DNA of 64,000 nucleotides from Notamacropus eugenii (GCF_028372415.1 NC_092875.1:48837271-48901270); one strand, 5' to 3'; positions 32,371-44,542 are shown, counted from the stretch's first letter. The notes: generated by a model not told the origin, from the sequence alone. Numbers and translations are program-made.

Positions 32371-33054
32371 AGGATATACTAGTTGCAGGGCAATGTGGAA
32401 TCACCAACAGCTAAGAGCAGCAGGGTTAATCAAAACCCAGGACATGTTTTGAGTTCTTTCCAGAACCCCTAGTCGTAAATAAAGTTCTATGAAAACCTTT
32501 GTTGAGACAGACCTCATAATTCACTTTCATTCTGGTATCTCAGCCATCCATTTAAAAATCATCTCTGACCATTCTGCTTAAGGCTGGGAAACCAGTGACT
32601 AATGGTAACCTCAGCTCCTAAGAAGATATTAAAACACCAGCTGGATCTGGGCTTAAGTATGGGATAGATACTTAGCTTTTTAATTTTTTTCCCCAGAGTC
32701 TCTGGAAAGTGTTACAGGATAGTTCTCCAAAGTCAGATGGGAAGGGAAGGGAAGAAACATTTATTAAATGCTTAATATGTGCCAGGAACATAAAAGCTAA
32801 ATGCTTTACAAATTTTATTTCATTTGATCCTTATAACAACGTTGTTGGGTAAGTGACTCCAAAGTCAGATGGGTATTTATCATGGGCAGTGCTCATAATT
32901 GACCAGTGAACTCTTCCTTCCAACCTTTTTCAGACTCATAGAGAAGAGACTTAGAGCCCTGAAACTTTGGACTCATAGGAGTTTACCTGGGGGCTTACTT
33001 ACCTGGGGGCTGTTGTATTTCTCCAGTTGAATGTAAGCTTCCTGAGAGGTCCTG
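32371..33054. other. Mostly unassigned; one MAR1-type scrap
   Basis: 32745-32855 is a reverse MAR1-type end (atgctttacaaattttattt). tgactccaaagtcagatggg echoes ctccaaagtcagatgggaag upstream, a small direct repeat around it. The rest is unrecognised. Confidence 0.45.
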
Positions 33055-33350
33055 GGACCATTGATTTCAAGCTGGGAGGGACTTGGGGGTCATCAGGTCT
33101 AACCCCTTCATTTTACATATGAGGAAACTGAGGCCCAGAGTTGAGATGTGGTATACCTAGGCAGAGAACTGAAATGGGGTCTTAGGGATTATGGATTTAG
33201 TCCAGTCCTTACTTTATTAATTGGGAAACTGAGTTCTCAGAAGGGAAGTCACTGGCCCCAGGTCACTAGATGATGAAGGGCACAGTTGGGATGATAGCGC
33301 AGTCAAGGTTCTCTACCTCCAAATTCAATCTTCTTTTTTCTATATAATGC
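33055..33350 (-). mobile_element. Two adjacent MIR copies
   Basis: First ends with aggaaactgaggcccagagt. The second begins at gtccagtccttactttatta and includes cactggccccaggtcactag. Confidence 0.65.
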
Positions 33351-33599
33351 TGCTCTCAAAAGCACTCCATCAGCCCTGTGTGTATTGATAGGATGGCATT
33401 GATTTTTGCCAGCCTCATTCTCTCCACACTGGGCTTCTGACTTTCTGGGTTTAGCTACCGTGACTCACCTTAGAACCTCCTTCAGTGAGGAAGGGCCTTC
33501 CAATACTGGAATGTCCCTCCTCCCAGCTCATTTTCCCACTGGGGGATTCCTTTGAGGGAGGTCCCCATTTTGGGCAACAGTCCCCGCTGGCCATGCTTC
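33351..33599. other. Unassigned stretch
   Basis: Nothing recognised with confidence; may be further L2. Confidence 0.35.
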
Positions 33600-33985
33600 A
33601 TTCCCCTCCAGGCTTCCCCATCGTTAGAATGAGGACTCCTTGTAGGGGGGATTTTCTTGTTGATGTATTTGCATCATCCCCAGCATTTAGCCCAGTGCTT
33701 GGCACACAGTAGTCACTTAATGAGATAGCTCTGTGGATAAAGCCCCGGGCCTGGAGTCAGGAAGACTCATTTTCCCAAATTCTAATCCAGCCTCAGACAC
33801 TAGCTCCAGTGACTTGAGCAAGTCACTTAACCCTGTTGGCCTCAGTCTCTTCATCTGTAAAATGGCAAACCGCTCCAGTATCTTTGCCCCCCAGTGGGGT
33901 CACAGAGAGTCAGATATGATGAAAACATAGCTGAACAACAATAAAAATCGCTTAATAACTGCTTGTTTCCTGCCTGCCTTCCTGC
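33600..33985 (+). mobile_element. L2 3' end split by an RTE-tailed SINE
   Basis: L2 to 33722 (gtgcttggcacacagtagtc), SINE at 33722-33947 (gatagctctgtggataaagc ... gtcagatatgatgaaaac), L2 terminus resuming at 33950. cttaat occurs at both SINE borders. Confidence 0.7.
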
Positions 33986-34230
33986 CAGATTTGAACTCGG
34001 GATGATGATATTTCCTAACTCCAGGTCCAGTCGCTCTATGCACTATGGGACCACCTCTCTGCTTCTCTCAGCAGGAGTAACACTTATTAAGTAGAACGGC
34101 AAATTGAATTAGAAAGCTACCAGGTGGCGGCTTCTTCCTGACCCCTTACCCGTCACCCCTCCATCCCCACCCCAGACCAACTCTTCACTCCCTGAGATCT
34201 TTCCTGGCCCAGCCCTGCCTTGGATCTCTA
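33986..34230 (-). mobile_element. SINE head scrap, then unassigned
   Basis: 33986-34060: agatttgaactcgggatgat ... ctctatgcactatgggacc. The remainder is C-rich and unassigned. Confidence 0.5.
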
Positions 34231-34234
34231 GCAT

Positions 34235-34740
34235 AGTATGACAGAAAGGGTGCTGAATCTAGTCAGAGGGTTTGGGTTCAAAACCAACCTCGGATGCTTA
34301 TTACCTTTATGACTTTAGACAAGTTAACCTTTCTGTAATGAAGAGTATGTGCATTGACATCCCTTCCAACTCTAGATCTAAGATCCTATAATTTTCAGGT
34401 GGAAGGCTCCCCAGAAAAGGCAGAATCTCTCCCTGGGAGGCAGGTTCCTGGAGTCTCTGTCTTATTCCCATCGGGGACTTGTGTTCTGGGGTTTGAGTCT
34501 CTCTCATGCCATATCCTCCCTTCTCCCCTCAATTAGTTTCCTAAAAATGGGTTTGTAGATGCCTTTCATGCTCTCAGTTTCAGAGGCTAGATTTAGAGTG
34601 GCTAGTTATGACTTTACTCTTAACTCTGTCCTTATCTTCTTGTGTGATCTTGGACAAGTCACCTGTCCTCCCTGGACTTGAAGGGAGAAAAATGAAGGGT
34701 TTGGGTTAGACGATCTTCCTGGTGTAATTCTTAATTTTAT
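34235..34740 (+). mobile_element. Two MIR copies separated by unique sequence
   Basis: MIR at 34235-34392 (tgacagaaagggtgctgaat) and 34585-34740 (atcttggacaagtcacctgt). Confidence 0.6.
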
Positions 34741-35365
34741 TCTACAAAGAGTGTTAGAAGAATGTAATTAAAGAAGAGCCGAGCTCCTAGTACATCCCGT
34801 GTGATATTTTTTATCCTTGTCTCCCCCCTTCCTTCCCCCATAAAATCATTCAACTCCAGCTTATTAAGATCTTTATCTGGGTCTGCTGATCACACAGTTC
34901 CATGTTATACATGATGGAAAGCGAAGTGTTTGTGCCCCCAACAAGGAGCTATTTCTGGATAACAAACGCCATCAGCTCAACGTGCTCTCTCTTTGAGAGG
35001 GTCTGCTAATGTGGCTGCCTGTCTATGCCTGGGCTTTGGGCAAGGACCTGGTTGCAAGCCCCTGTTGCTCTGGGGAGCTTTGGAAGAGGCTGTAGTGAGC
35101 TTTGGAAAGAGGCTGAGAAAGGCTCATGGAATCCATAGGCAGGAAAGGGCCTTCCTATCTCCTTCATCCCACTTTCCTCCCCTCTACTCTGGGCAGAGAT
35201 TTTCTGCGCAGCATCTTGCACAATTGTTTGGGATTTTCCTTTCCTAATTTAAAAGCTTGGGGTCTTCTTCTAGGGTTGACTTTAGGACATAGCCCAAATC
35301 TAAGTCTTCCTTTCTCCTTCTTTCTTTCTTATTTAAGCCAGCTCTTTTCTCTGCTAGACGTTTGG
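34741..35365. other. Non-repetitive island
   Basis: About 600 bases without repeat signatures. 34850-34990 (tcaactccagcttattaaga ... tctggataacaaacgccatc) looks like moderately complex unique sequence. No exon recognised. Confidence 0.5.
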
Positions 35366-35369
35366 TTGG

Positions 35370-35865
35370 TTGTTGTTCTTTATTTTCAAAGAAGACCAAC
35401 ATGACATCGCTATGTTGGGGTCAAGGTATAGTGTGTCCAACTGTTGCTGATCAGACCAATAAGAACTCAAAGGACTATCACAGGTAAGGCACAAATAGAC
35501 CACATGAACGTTTGGAGTGGACAAATATCTCTGTTTTTTCACATCTCACATTTCTTTGGAGCTACTGTAATTCTGCTTTGCTTAGAGAGCACAGTGACTT
35601 CTCTGATTGAGGGCACACCATGCTGGGAGGTCCTGTGTTAGTGTCTGCTATGTCTCACAATCAATTCCAAAGTTCTTCAGAGAGACCTTGAGAGTGTTGT
35701 CATGTCGATTCTTCTGACCTCCAGGTGAGTGCTTGCCTAGTGTGAGTTCTCTGTAAAATAGTCTTCTAGGCAAGTTTATGTTTGGCATTTGAACAATGTG
35801 GCCAGCCCATCAGAGCTTCATTCTCAGCAGTAAAGTTTGAATGCTTCCACAGGCTAAAATACTGA
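35370..35865 (-). mobile_element. RTE-like LINE: ORF2 C-terminus and 3' end
   Basis: On the minus strand from 35809 the frame reads WAGHIVQMPNINLPRRLFYR, then ELTLGKHSPGGQK, open for 53 codons. WAGHxxRM...LPxxLxYxEL is the conserved segment after the reverse transcriptase in many vertebrate non-LTR elements. Further on come YLCLTC and a second half shifted out of frame, matching the C2H2-like end of the copy at 9700-10078. Tail in reverse: ttgttctttattttcaaaga. Confidence 0.75.
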
Positions 35866-35879
35866 TCCAATTTCAATGA

Positions 35880-36170
35880 CAGTGTGGTAATAGTGGAAGA
35901 CATTGACCACAGAGTCAAGAACACTTGGATTCAGGTCCTGCCTCTGATATAGACTGGCTCTGTGACCCTGGGCAAGTCACTTAATCTAGCTTGGGGACCA
36001 GCACATAGTATGTCCTTTTTGACTAAAAATGTTTCAGTACTCTAACAACTCAGTGAGTCTGAAAATTGCAGAGAAGGTGCTAACTTGCATTAGTGGATGG
36101 AGTTTTTTCCCTGGGAGTTCCCTCTGCTGGGGAAATCTCAAGTCCATTCCTAATTCTTATTTAAAAGTGA
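35880..36170 (+). mobile_element. Tail-C CORE-SINE
   Basis: tctgtgaccctgggcaagtc; tail attgcagagaaggtgctaac ... gctggggaaatctcaagtcc. A short tcagcacatagtatgtcc-like insert lies in the middle. Confidence 0.7.
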
Positions 36171-36361
36171 ATATTACTGAGAGGAAAGATGGCAAAAGCA
36201 GGCAATATAATGTATTTTAAATAAGGAATTCCAAAGGACTGGGGCAAATGTGTGATCAAAAAACATGAACCAGTTACATAGCAGGACTAAGGGGTGACCT
36301 GAGGACCTGCAGATGTAGGGAAAGATGGAAGGAGACCTTCAGCACATTGCATGGTTCCCCA

Positions 36362-36600
36362 ATAATAAGTTAGCATTTATGTAGCTCCTGCTAAGTGACA
36401 GACATTTAGTAAACCCTTTACAAACATTATCTCACTTAATCGTCACAACCCTTGGGAGGTAAGTGCTATTATTATCTTTATTTTACAGATGAGGAAACTG
36501 AGACAAACTTACGTTGAGTGACTTAGGGTCACATAGCTAATAAATATCTGAGCTCAGGTTGTCCTGATGCCTTGCACTCTATTGACTGCACCATTAGCCT
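36362..36600 (-). mobile_element. MAR1-type CORE-SINE
   Basis: aataagttagcatttatgta, ctttacaaacattatctcac, agatgaggaaactgagacaa. Confidence 0.8.
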
Positions 36601-37264
36601 CCCCAATGGCTAACGTAGGAGAAGGGGCACGCATTAAGGTGGTATAGGATGAGAAGGCAGATTGGATGGGTGGTGATCTGGAGCCATGGAAGGCATTTCT
36701 AGATCAATGGAATCACAGAATCATTTGAGTATTTGAGTAAATATAAATTCATTCATTTCAACAGATTACAGGTTGTACTTGGGTTAAAAAAAATCAGCTT
36801 TGCAAGGGAAACATTACTAAATACCGGTTAATTTGAAAAGCAGTTAATCAATGGTGAGTCAATAAACATTTCTTAAGTGTCTACCATGTTCCAGGCATTG
36901 TGCTAGGCACTGGTTTTCATGGACTGCAGATATAATATGAGTCAATAATGTGATACAGAGTCAGATAAAGGCTGGAGTCAGCTTGCATTGGCCAGGGAGA
37001 GCAAACTGTTAAATTTTCAGTACGAATATTTACACCTTGGAGACTGGCAAATGCTACAAATTGGGGCTTGATTTGCTAATTGTCTAAGATTAAAATAATG
37101 ATGGTAAAAATGTTAATAATGCAGGTTAAACTTAAAACCATGTGGAGGGTATGTTCTCCCTACCCTCCCCCCCACCCAGGGAACTGGTTGTTAAACATTT
37201 ACTACCCCATCTCTTCACTGTAGTCAAAAATGCTATTCCAATGTCAGACTGTATTGAGGTGCAT
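36601..37264. other. Mostly unassigned; reverse L2 terminus at 36845-36915
   Basis: The L2 piece reads aataaacatttcttaagtgt. 36960-37095 (ggagagcaaactgttaaatt ... ggggcttgatttgctaattg) has the feel of an old mammalian repeat that I cannot name. Confidence 0.4.
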
Positions 37265-38065
37265 AGGGGCCTTGATGGGGGAGATAATAGTGCTACTGTC
37301 CTCTGCCCTGGTTAAACTTCCTCTGGAGTGTTATGTACAATTCTAGGAACCACATTTTAGGAAGGACATTGATGGGCTAAACAGATGTGCCATATGAGAG
37401 TCTGTTGAAGGAATAGGAGTTGTTTAACCCAGAAAAGAAAGACTCAGGGGTACATGATGATTGTCTGATAACAATTAACATTTATATTCCGCTTTAAACT
37501 TTGGAAAATGTTTTACATAAATATTATCTCATTTGATCCTTGAACTTGTGAAGTGTGTGCTATTATTATTATTAATGAGGAAACTTCAGACAGACAGAGA
37601 TAGTGACTTGCCTGGGTCAAACAGCTACTAAGCATCTGAGGCTGGTTTTGGACTCTAGGTTCCACCCTTTATCCACAGTGCCATGTCTTTGCTCTTTAAG
37701 TATTTGAAGGGCAGCTAGGTGGTGCAGTGGATAGAGGACCAAGTCTGGATTCAGGAAGATCTGAGTTCAAATCTGGCCTCAGACACTTACTAGCTGTGTG
37801 ACCCTGGGAAAGTCACTTATCTCTGTTTGCCTCAGTTTCCTCATCTGTAAAACGATCGGGAGGAGGAAATGGCAAATCATTCCAGTACTCTGCCAGGAAA
37901 ACCCCAAATGGGGTTACAGAGTGTTGGACACAACTGTGTCTTCTGAACAACAAACAACAGGTAGAGTAGGGCTTAAATGTGTTCAATTGATCCCAGAGGC
38001 AGAAGCAGGTCAATGAAGGGGAACCTTAGGAGACAGACCATTCCCTTGTTGGTTAGTTCTAATTG
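37265..38065 (+). mobile_element. L3/CR1 3' region split by two SINEs
   Basis: L3 at 37265-37455 (accacattttaggaaggaca) and 37966-38065 (gatcccagaggcagaagcag). Between: a reverse MAR1-type SINE (37480-37690), then a forward RTE-tailed SINE (37708-37965, gggcagctaggtggtgcagt ... acaactgtgtcttctgaac). Confidence 0.75.
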
Positions 38066-38639
38066 TTAGGATGTCGTTTCTGGTATCAAGCCTCAACTGG
38101 CTTCTTTGCAACTCTCCCCCACCATTGGAGAGCGTGGGACCATGATAGGCTATATGTGAGACAACAAGAATGGAAGTCTTTTGAAGCATAAATAAACCTT
38201 AAATGCTAAGAAGTAACTAGGGCATAATTTCCCATAATGTTGAGCCAGCTGGTATGGTCCCAAGGCTGCAGTGAATTATATTTTGCTGGAAGGTGGTGGA
38301 ATGGCTGTAGCCTTGGATGAGCTCAGGGAATTGGTGCATGCTGTGGAATCTCCTCTGGACAGTGTGATCCCAATTCAGTCTAATGACCTCTGCAGTCACA
38401 CTGAAAACAAACAAACATGAATTTCTCTCTTGTTTCAATAGGGAGGCTGAGTGACTTAGAGTTCTTGCTTTGCTGGCTCTTGAGTAACAGGCAAGAAAGC
38501 TGTGAGGTAGGGGTTAGCTGAACCCCATGAGGAATGGAAGTTGGATTTCCCCATGTCCCAAAGGGGTACTGCTTCCCAGTGCTCCCAGTGCTCGGGCTTT
38601 CTTACTAGGAAAGAGGCATCAAGGCCAGTGTGCATACTA
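38066..38639. other. Non-repetitive stretch
   Basis: No recognised gene or repeat in about 570 bases. Confidence 0.45.
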
Positions 38640-39355
38640 TCTTCTCTAATTGGATGTTAACTTCCTCATGTTGGGGACTGTTTAATTTTCTGTCTTTGTA
38701 AGCCCAGGGAATTCCACAGAATCTGACACATAGTAATTTTAATAACTTAATATATAAAACATAATAATATATGTTAATAACTTAATAAGTGGTTCTTGAA
38801 TTGAATTGTACTGACTCCAGGAGGTTAGAGGAAAAGGGGAGTGTTGGCCATTGAGTCATAGGACTCCTTTTGTGTCAGGTAGTCTCATCTGCTATTTCTC
38901 TCTTCTATCTTCCTTCTCTTTCTTTATTGGGTTGCTTGATTGTTTGTTGACTGATTGATTGATAAAGTGCAGAAGGTGAAGTCAGGAAGACTTTTGTTCA
39001 CAGTTTGCCTCTAGCAGCTATTAGCTATGTAACCATGAGTCACAGAGATAGATTCTGTGGCTCATCTGCAAAACAGGCTTGATAATGCTGTTGGCAGCAA
39101 CATCACAGGGTTATTGTGATAAATGAAATCCTGTCTGTAAAGTGCTTTGTAAACTTTCAAACCTATCTAAATGTAAATTATGATTATTTTACCACAGGGA
39201 CTCAGAAGGGGGAGAAAGAGGAAGGAGGTTGTGGGGCACCTTGGGTAAAACATACTTTCTGTATCCCAGTTTCCCAATCTGTCAAATGGGAACATGCAAT
39301 TTTCCTCTGTCTCTTACAGGGGTTTCTGTGAAGATCCTGGAGATAATGGATAAGT
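38640..39355 (+). mobile_element. L2 terminus, MAR1-type SINE and MIR scrap with unique gaps
   Basis: L2 at 38640-38720, MAR1-type at 38960-39195 (taaagtgctttgtaaacttt), MIR-like at 39255-39355 (cagtttcccaatctgtcaaa). Confidence 0.55.
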
Positions 39356-39840
39356 GTAAAGGGTTGGAATGATATGAGGGGTGATGTAGTCAGATTTGTA
39401 CTTTAGGAAGATAAATGTGACAGCTGAGTGGAGGATGCACTGGAGTAGGGAAAGACTTGAGGCAGAGAGACTAACCAGCAGGCTATTGAAATAGTCCAGG
39501 AGTGAGATGATGAGGTCCTGGACCAGGGGAGTGTCAGTGTCAGAGAAAATAAGGGGCTTTATACCAGAGATCTTATAGAGATGGAAACAACAGAGCTTGG
39601 TCATAAATTGGCTATGAGGAGTGAGAGAGAGAAAGGAGTTGAAGATGGCACCTAGTTTTCAAGCCTAGTTGGTTGGGAGAATGGTGGTGGTACCTTCAAT
39701 AGCAATAGGGAAGTCAGAAAAAAGGGAGAGTTTTTGGCAAAGATAATGAGTTTGGTTTTGAGCATGGTGAGCTTGTGATGTCTAGGAGACTTTCAATTCA
39801 AGTTGTCCAATGATGCAGTTGGAGATGCGAGGGTGGGGGG
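39356..39840 (-). mobile_element. L2 fragment (ORF2/3' region)
   Basis: aggctattgaaatagtccag, gatggcacctagttttcaag and gataatgagtttggttttga are reverse L2. It corresponds to the same interval as the L2 at 60060-60720. Confidence 0.7.
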
Positions 39841-39905
39841 GCAGGAGGGAAGGAGAGAGAGAAGAAGAGGGAGGGAGAGAAATGGAGAGGGAGGGAGAGA
39901 GAGAA
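39835..39905. repeat. GGGA/GAGA-rich purine tract
   Basis: gaggaaggagagagagaa-like units arising at the end of the L2 piece. Confidence 0.85.
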
Positions 39906-40669
39906 ACCAGGTAATGAGGTCATTGAGGAAAGAAGGGGAATGTCATGGAGGTCAGTAGATAACAGCAATCAGAATTTGGATTGAATGTTAGATTTGGATT
40001 GAGTGATACTCAGAGGAGGGAAAGTTATTCGGTGATGGAGGGAGAGGGAAAGCCTGGAAGTGGCAATAGGAACAAGGAATATTCCACCTCCCCCAGTGAG
40101 TCTGGAGGAATAAATGAAAGTACAACCAGTGCTGAGAAGGGTGGCCAGGGAGGCTGGGTCATCATAAGGGAGTCAGATCTCAGTGAGAACCTGAAGATGA
40201 AAGGAGAAGGAAAGGAACATTATTTAAGATGAAAGACAATGTGTTACCTATGGAGCAGGCATAGATATTGAGCACAGTGGAAAGGGTGAGTAGTTTTAGA
40301 GGGTACATTGGTAGGGTTGGGTTGAGGGGCATGGGAATAAAGACTCAGTCAGTGGGGAACCAAGAATGAAGTTTGAACAGTGGCATCCTGGGGTTCAGGA
40401 TCACTGGCACAGGGAGGAAATTATGTGGTGGGAATATGTTGTGGGATGGATTCATGTAAGATTTCACTGAGGAATGATTTCAGGTAGGTTTTCATTGTCC
40501 AAAGAAGTTCAGCCTGCGAGTGGAGAAGTCCCAGGGGTGGTGCAGCAATGTGTAGATGGAAAGTAGGAATGGCAGAAATGCTTTATGTCTTTGCGGGGAG
40601 GCAAGGCAAGGTAAGCATTCTGGAGTTCTGGTGACTAGAAAGAGTATTTCATGTGCAATCCCATGGGAA
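39906..40669. other. Unassigned purine-rich stretch
   Basis: An 83-codon frame at 39981 lacks any domain. May be further decayed L2 in reverse. Confidence 0.35.
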
Positions 40670-41155
40670 GGGAATAAGCATTTTTATATTACCTGCTATA
40701 TGCCAGGCACTCTGCTAAGCACTTTATAAGTATTATGTCACTTAATCCTCACAATTGTTCTGTGAGGTAGGTATGGTTATGATCCCTATTTTACAGTGGA
40801 GGAAACTGAGGCAACAAAGGTTAAGTGACTTGGCCAGGATCACACAGCTAGTATGTATCTGAGTCTAGATTTAGGCTTAGGTTTTCTTGACTCCAGACCC
40901 AGCACTCTATTCACGCTGAGAGATCAGGAGACCCTCCTGGGGAAGATACAGACTGTATACTCAGTGCCTTGCATAGATTCTTACAGTAGTATTGGAAAGT
41001 AGGTACTGTTATTATCCCAGTTTACAGGTGAGGTAACTCAGGCAAATAGACTTGCCCAACTTCACATAACCAATAAGTATCTGAGGTTGGATTTGAAATC
41101 AGGTCTTCAGGATTTTTAGTTCAACATTTTATCCACTGCACCAGCTCTCTCTAAT
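40670..41155 (-). mobile_element. Two MAR1-type CORE-SINEs in the same orientation
   Basis: 40670-40917 (ctgctatatgccaggcactc ... cagacccagcactctattca) and 40965-41155 (tattatcccagtttacaggt ... ttatccactgcaccagctc). Confidence 0.75.
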
Positions 41156-41629
41156 TGAATTATATGAAAACAGCACCAGAAGTGTTGGTGGTGGGGGTCA
41201 GAGCTAGGCTTCATGTGTGTCAGGTAGTACACTATCTGTAGTTTCCATTTCTGTCCTCTACCTCTCTTTCCCTCCTCCCTAACCATTTCTCTTCCTAGAG
41301 ACTTCCCGTTGCTTCCTTCTTACCACTCAGATAATTTTCTCCAGATTTTAACCCCGTTCTTGGTCTTTTTCTGATTTCTTTCCACTCACTGTACTCTTAC
41401 CCACTATGCTCCCTTCTTGCCTATGAAGGAACCCTTCATACCCTGACCAAGGCAGCTGAGCCTGCCCCCAGCAATGATCCCTGTGGCTTGGCCATGCCTC
41501 CCCAACAAAGTGACCTGAATAATTAGGGTCTTGTTTATGTGGAGCTTGCTAGGACCATAACCTACAATCTGTTTGCTGAGCCATGCTTCCGTTTTATCAA
41601 AGGGCAGACAGCTGACTGCTTTTGACATC
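41156..41629. other. Non-repetitive stretch
   Basis: 41400-41630 is mixed-complexity unique sequence (ccaaggcagctgagcctgcc ... ttttatcaaagggcagacag) with no recognised exon. Confidence 0.45.
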
Positions 41630-42398
41630 TATAGTATAGAAACTGGGTGCAAATCCCGCCTTCCTATGGGTGACTTTGGGCCACATCACCTGCCCTGGAT
41701 TTCAGCTTTTGCATCTATAAAGTGAAAAGTGCTGATTAGAAGTTCTTTCTGGCCACTTCCATCTCTAGAGATAGGGTGGCATGATCTAGGACACTATGAC
41801 AATACAGGGGAAAGAAGGCTGTGTCTGGAGCCAGAAGATTGGATTTGAATTCCTTCTCTCTCATTGACCAAATGATTTTGGGAAAATCATTTCTCCTCTC
41901 TGGGTCTCAGTTTTCTCATTTGTAAAATAAAAAATGCTCGATTAGGCGAGCTTGGAGATCTCTTACAACTCTTAACCCATTGTCTTGGGACAATGAGCTG
42001 ACATCACGAAAGGCCATGTATTTGGGTGGAAAGAACACTAGATTTGAAGTCTGGAGACCAGAATTCAAATTCTGCCTCAGACATTTACCAACTCTGTGAC
42101 TCTGGGCAAGTCACGCCTCTCTTTCTCTTTCTATAAAATGGGGATAATAATCCTTTTATTACCTTTCTCAGAGAGTGGTCAGGAAGGTGCTTTGTAAATC
42201 TTAAAGTTCTATAGAAAAGTGAGTTAATACTATTCTGAGGTAATTTGGGTAAGAAGACGTGGCTTTGAGTCTCAGTCTGGTCAATCATTAACTGTGTGAC
42301 CTGGGCAATTTCCTTCACCTCTCTGAACCTCAGTTTTCTCTTCTGTAAAATGAGAGAGGAGAATTATAAAGTTCTTTCCAGATTTAACAATTTGTGAC
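41630..42398 (+). mobile_element. Run of four CORE-SINEs
   Basis: MIR 41630-41775, MIR 41795-41985 (tgtgtctggagccagaagat), MAR1-type 42008-42240 (gaaggtgctttgtaaatctt) and MIR 42243-42398 (attaactgtgtgacctgggc), all forward. Confidence 0.7.
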
Positions 42399-42734
42399 TT
42401 TTGTAAATGACACCTGTTAAGCCATTTTCATAAATATTCCCCAGAATTCCTTCCTTTGGCTTTCCATTACTGTGTCTACTTCATTTCCTGTCAATGAGAT
42501 AAGTGCAAAAGAGATGCTTCTTTCCAGGCTAGTTGGAAATTCCATCTTCTGATTGGGCAGCTGATGTATCAGGAAGGTAGTCATCATGATGGGAGGAGGG
42601 TAACTCATTGGATCTGTTGGCCCTTCCTGAGGTTCCTGAGATATCCAGCTGTACTTGAGCCAGATATCCTGGCCACAGGGACTCAAGTTAAAAGATATCA
42701 ATGTCAATATCAATGATGCTGGTTGAAAGTGTAT
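42399..42734. other. Non-repetitive stretch
   Basis: The 98-codon minus-strand open frame here has no recognised domain. Confidence 0.4.
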
Positions 42735-43262
42735 TGCATTGATTCAGACTCTGCAACTTTCTGCCTTTCGACCATGGGCAAGTCATGTCTTCTTCTTAGG
42801 ACCTGGCTCCTGAAACATGAAGGGTTGGACTAGAGATCCCTTTCAGCTTTAAATCTATAATCCCAGGGCCCTAAAATCTACCCTCTTTTCCCTTCTCTGG
42901 GGAACATTCAGGCCAGCATCTGATCCAATTCAACATGAATTTATTTGGCTATGTGTAGGGGAGGAGATATCATCACCAGCATTGACAAGTGCTTATTAAA
43001 CACTTAGTATATGCCAGGCACTGGGCTAAGTTCTGGGGAGGCAAAGAAAACAAAAAACACCTTAAAGAACTTATGCTCTAATGGAAAAAGACTAATATAA
43101 TAGCTAAAAGCTGGTCTTGGAGTGAAGAAGACCTGAATACAAGTCCTGACTGTCACATTCTTATTATACAACCTTGGGTGAGTGACTTTCAGTGCCCTAG
43201 GTGATTCTCTGGGGTTAAAAGTCACAAACTAGGAAACCTCACACTAGGAATTCCCTATAGTG
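42735..43262. mobile_element. MIR (+), L2 terminus (-), tail-C SINE (+)
   Basis: MIR 42735-42870, reverse L2 terminus 42975-43088 (gtgcttattaaacacttagt), tail-C SINE 43090-43262 (gacctgaatacaagtcctga ... cacactaggaattccctat). Confidence 0.6.
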
Positions 43263-43699
43263 ATGGAGATTTGGAGGTGCCCCACCCCAAAATGTGCAGG
43301 GTGCCTTTCACCTGGGGTCTGTCCTCTTGGGAGGGACTCTACCCTGTCCTTTCTTGCTCCTGATGGTGGAGGTGCTGCTGGAACTAGAAGTCAGCCAGAT
43401 GACATTAGCTATAAATGGAGATTCATCAGGGCAGTGAATATTTTTATTAGGAGAAATTAAATTCCAATACACATTATTTCTAGCAAGAGCTGAGGAAGAA
43501 AAAAAATCCAGTTTACTGCCTTTAATCAAAAGCATCTGCTCAGCTAACAGCTTCTCCCAGTGCTCTGGTTATGGGCTTGGTTATGAATGAACTTGTTGAA
43601 ACAGGTGATGTGTACATTTTGGAATCCATTTCAGATTTGATTTAGGATGGAGCCACGGGATGAATCAGGTCTCTGATGCTTTTGTACCATTTATTCCAT
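43263..43699. other. Non-repetitive island
   Basis: 43400-43640 (gatgacattagctataaatg ... agcatctgctcagctaacag) lacks repeat signatures. Candidate unique or conserved noncoding sequence. Confidence 0.45.
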
Positions 43700-44022
43700 G
43701 GCCATAGATCATAGGGTCACAGGTACAGAAGTGGAACATACTAAAGAGACCCTCTAGTCCAATCCCTTCCTTTTGCAGATGAGGAAACTGAGACCCAGAG
43801 GGATCAGGTGACTTGCACAGGGTCAGGAAGACATGAGTTCAAATCCTGCCTCAGACACTGACTAGCTGTGTGACTCTGGGCAAATTGCTAAGTTTTCTTT
43901 GCTTTATTTTCCTCTAATTCACAGGATTGTTGTGAATCCCAAAAGGAGATGACATATGTAAAATGCTTTGCAAACCTTTAAAAGTGCTTTGTAAATGTTA
44001 GTTATTATTGTTATTGCTAGCA
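43700..44022. mobile_element. MIR (-) joined to MAR1-type SINE (+)
   Basis: MIR to about 43820 (ctagtccaatcccttccttt). Then ggaagacatgagttcaaatc through gtgctttgtaaatgttagtt. Confidence 0.7.
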
Positions 44023-44542
44023 GATACATGGAGTAGTGAGTGGAGTGCTACACTTGAAATCAGGAAGACCTGAGTTCATAATCCCTCCTCAGTGACTTAT
44101 TAGCTGTGTGGATGTCGTTTAGTCTATTAGCCATGTCTGACTCTTCACGACCCTGTTTGGAGTTTTATTGGCAAAGATACTAAAGATGTTTGCCATTTCC
44201 TTCTCTAGTTCATTTGACAGATGAGGAAACTGAGGCAAACAGGGTTAAGTGACATGCCAAGGGTCACACAAGCTAGTAAGTGTCTGAGATCAGACTTAAA
44301 CTCAGGTCTTTCTGACTCCAGGGCTGGTACTCTATCCACTGCACGACCTAGCTACTGCCTATTAGTTGTATAGGTCTGAGAAAATCACTTAAGTTGTTTG
44401 CCTCAGTTTCCTCATCTGTAAAATGGGGATAATAATATCACTTACCTCACAGAATTGTTGTGGAAAGTGAATGAAATAATATGAAAAGTATTCTGCAAAC
44501 TTTAAAGCTCTGTATAAATTCTAGCTATGACATTATAATCGA
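44022..44542 (+). mobile_element. MAR1-type CORE-SINE split by a younger SINE
   Basis: Parts at 44022-44108 and 44360-44542 rejoin cleanly in the core (gacttattagctgtgtgg / tattagttgtataggtctga). Confidence 0.8.
44109..44359 (-). mobile_element. RTE-tailed SINE with target-site duplication
   Basis: Complete reverse copy: ccatgtctgactcttcacga tail, head ctatccactgcacgacctag. Flanked by tattagctgt and tattagttgt (one mismatch). Confidence 0.85.

Noticed and set aside
36960-37095. Possible LTR fragment
   Set aside because: No paired terminal repeats, primer site or polypurine tract. Left as an unassigned old repeat.
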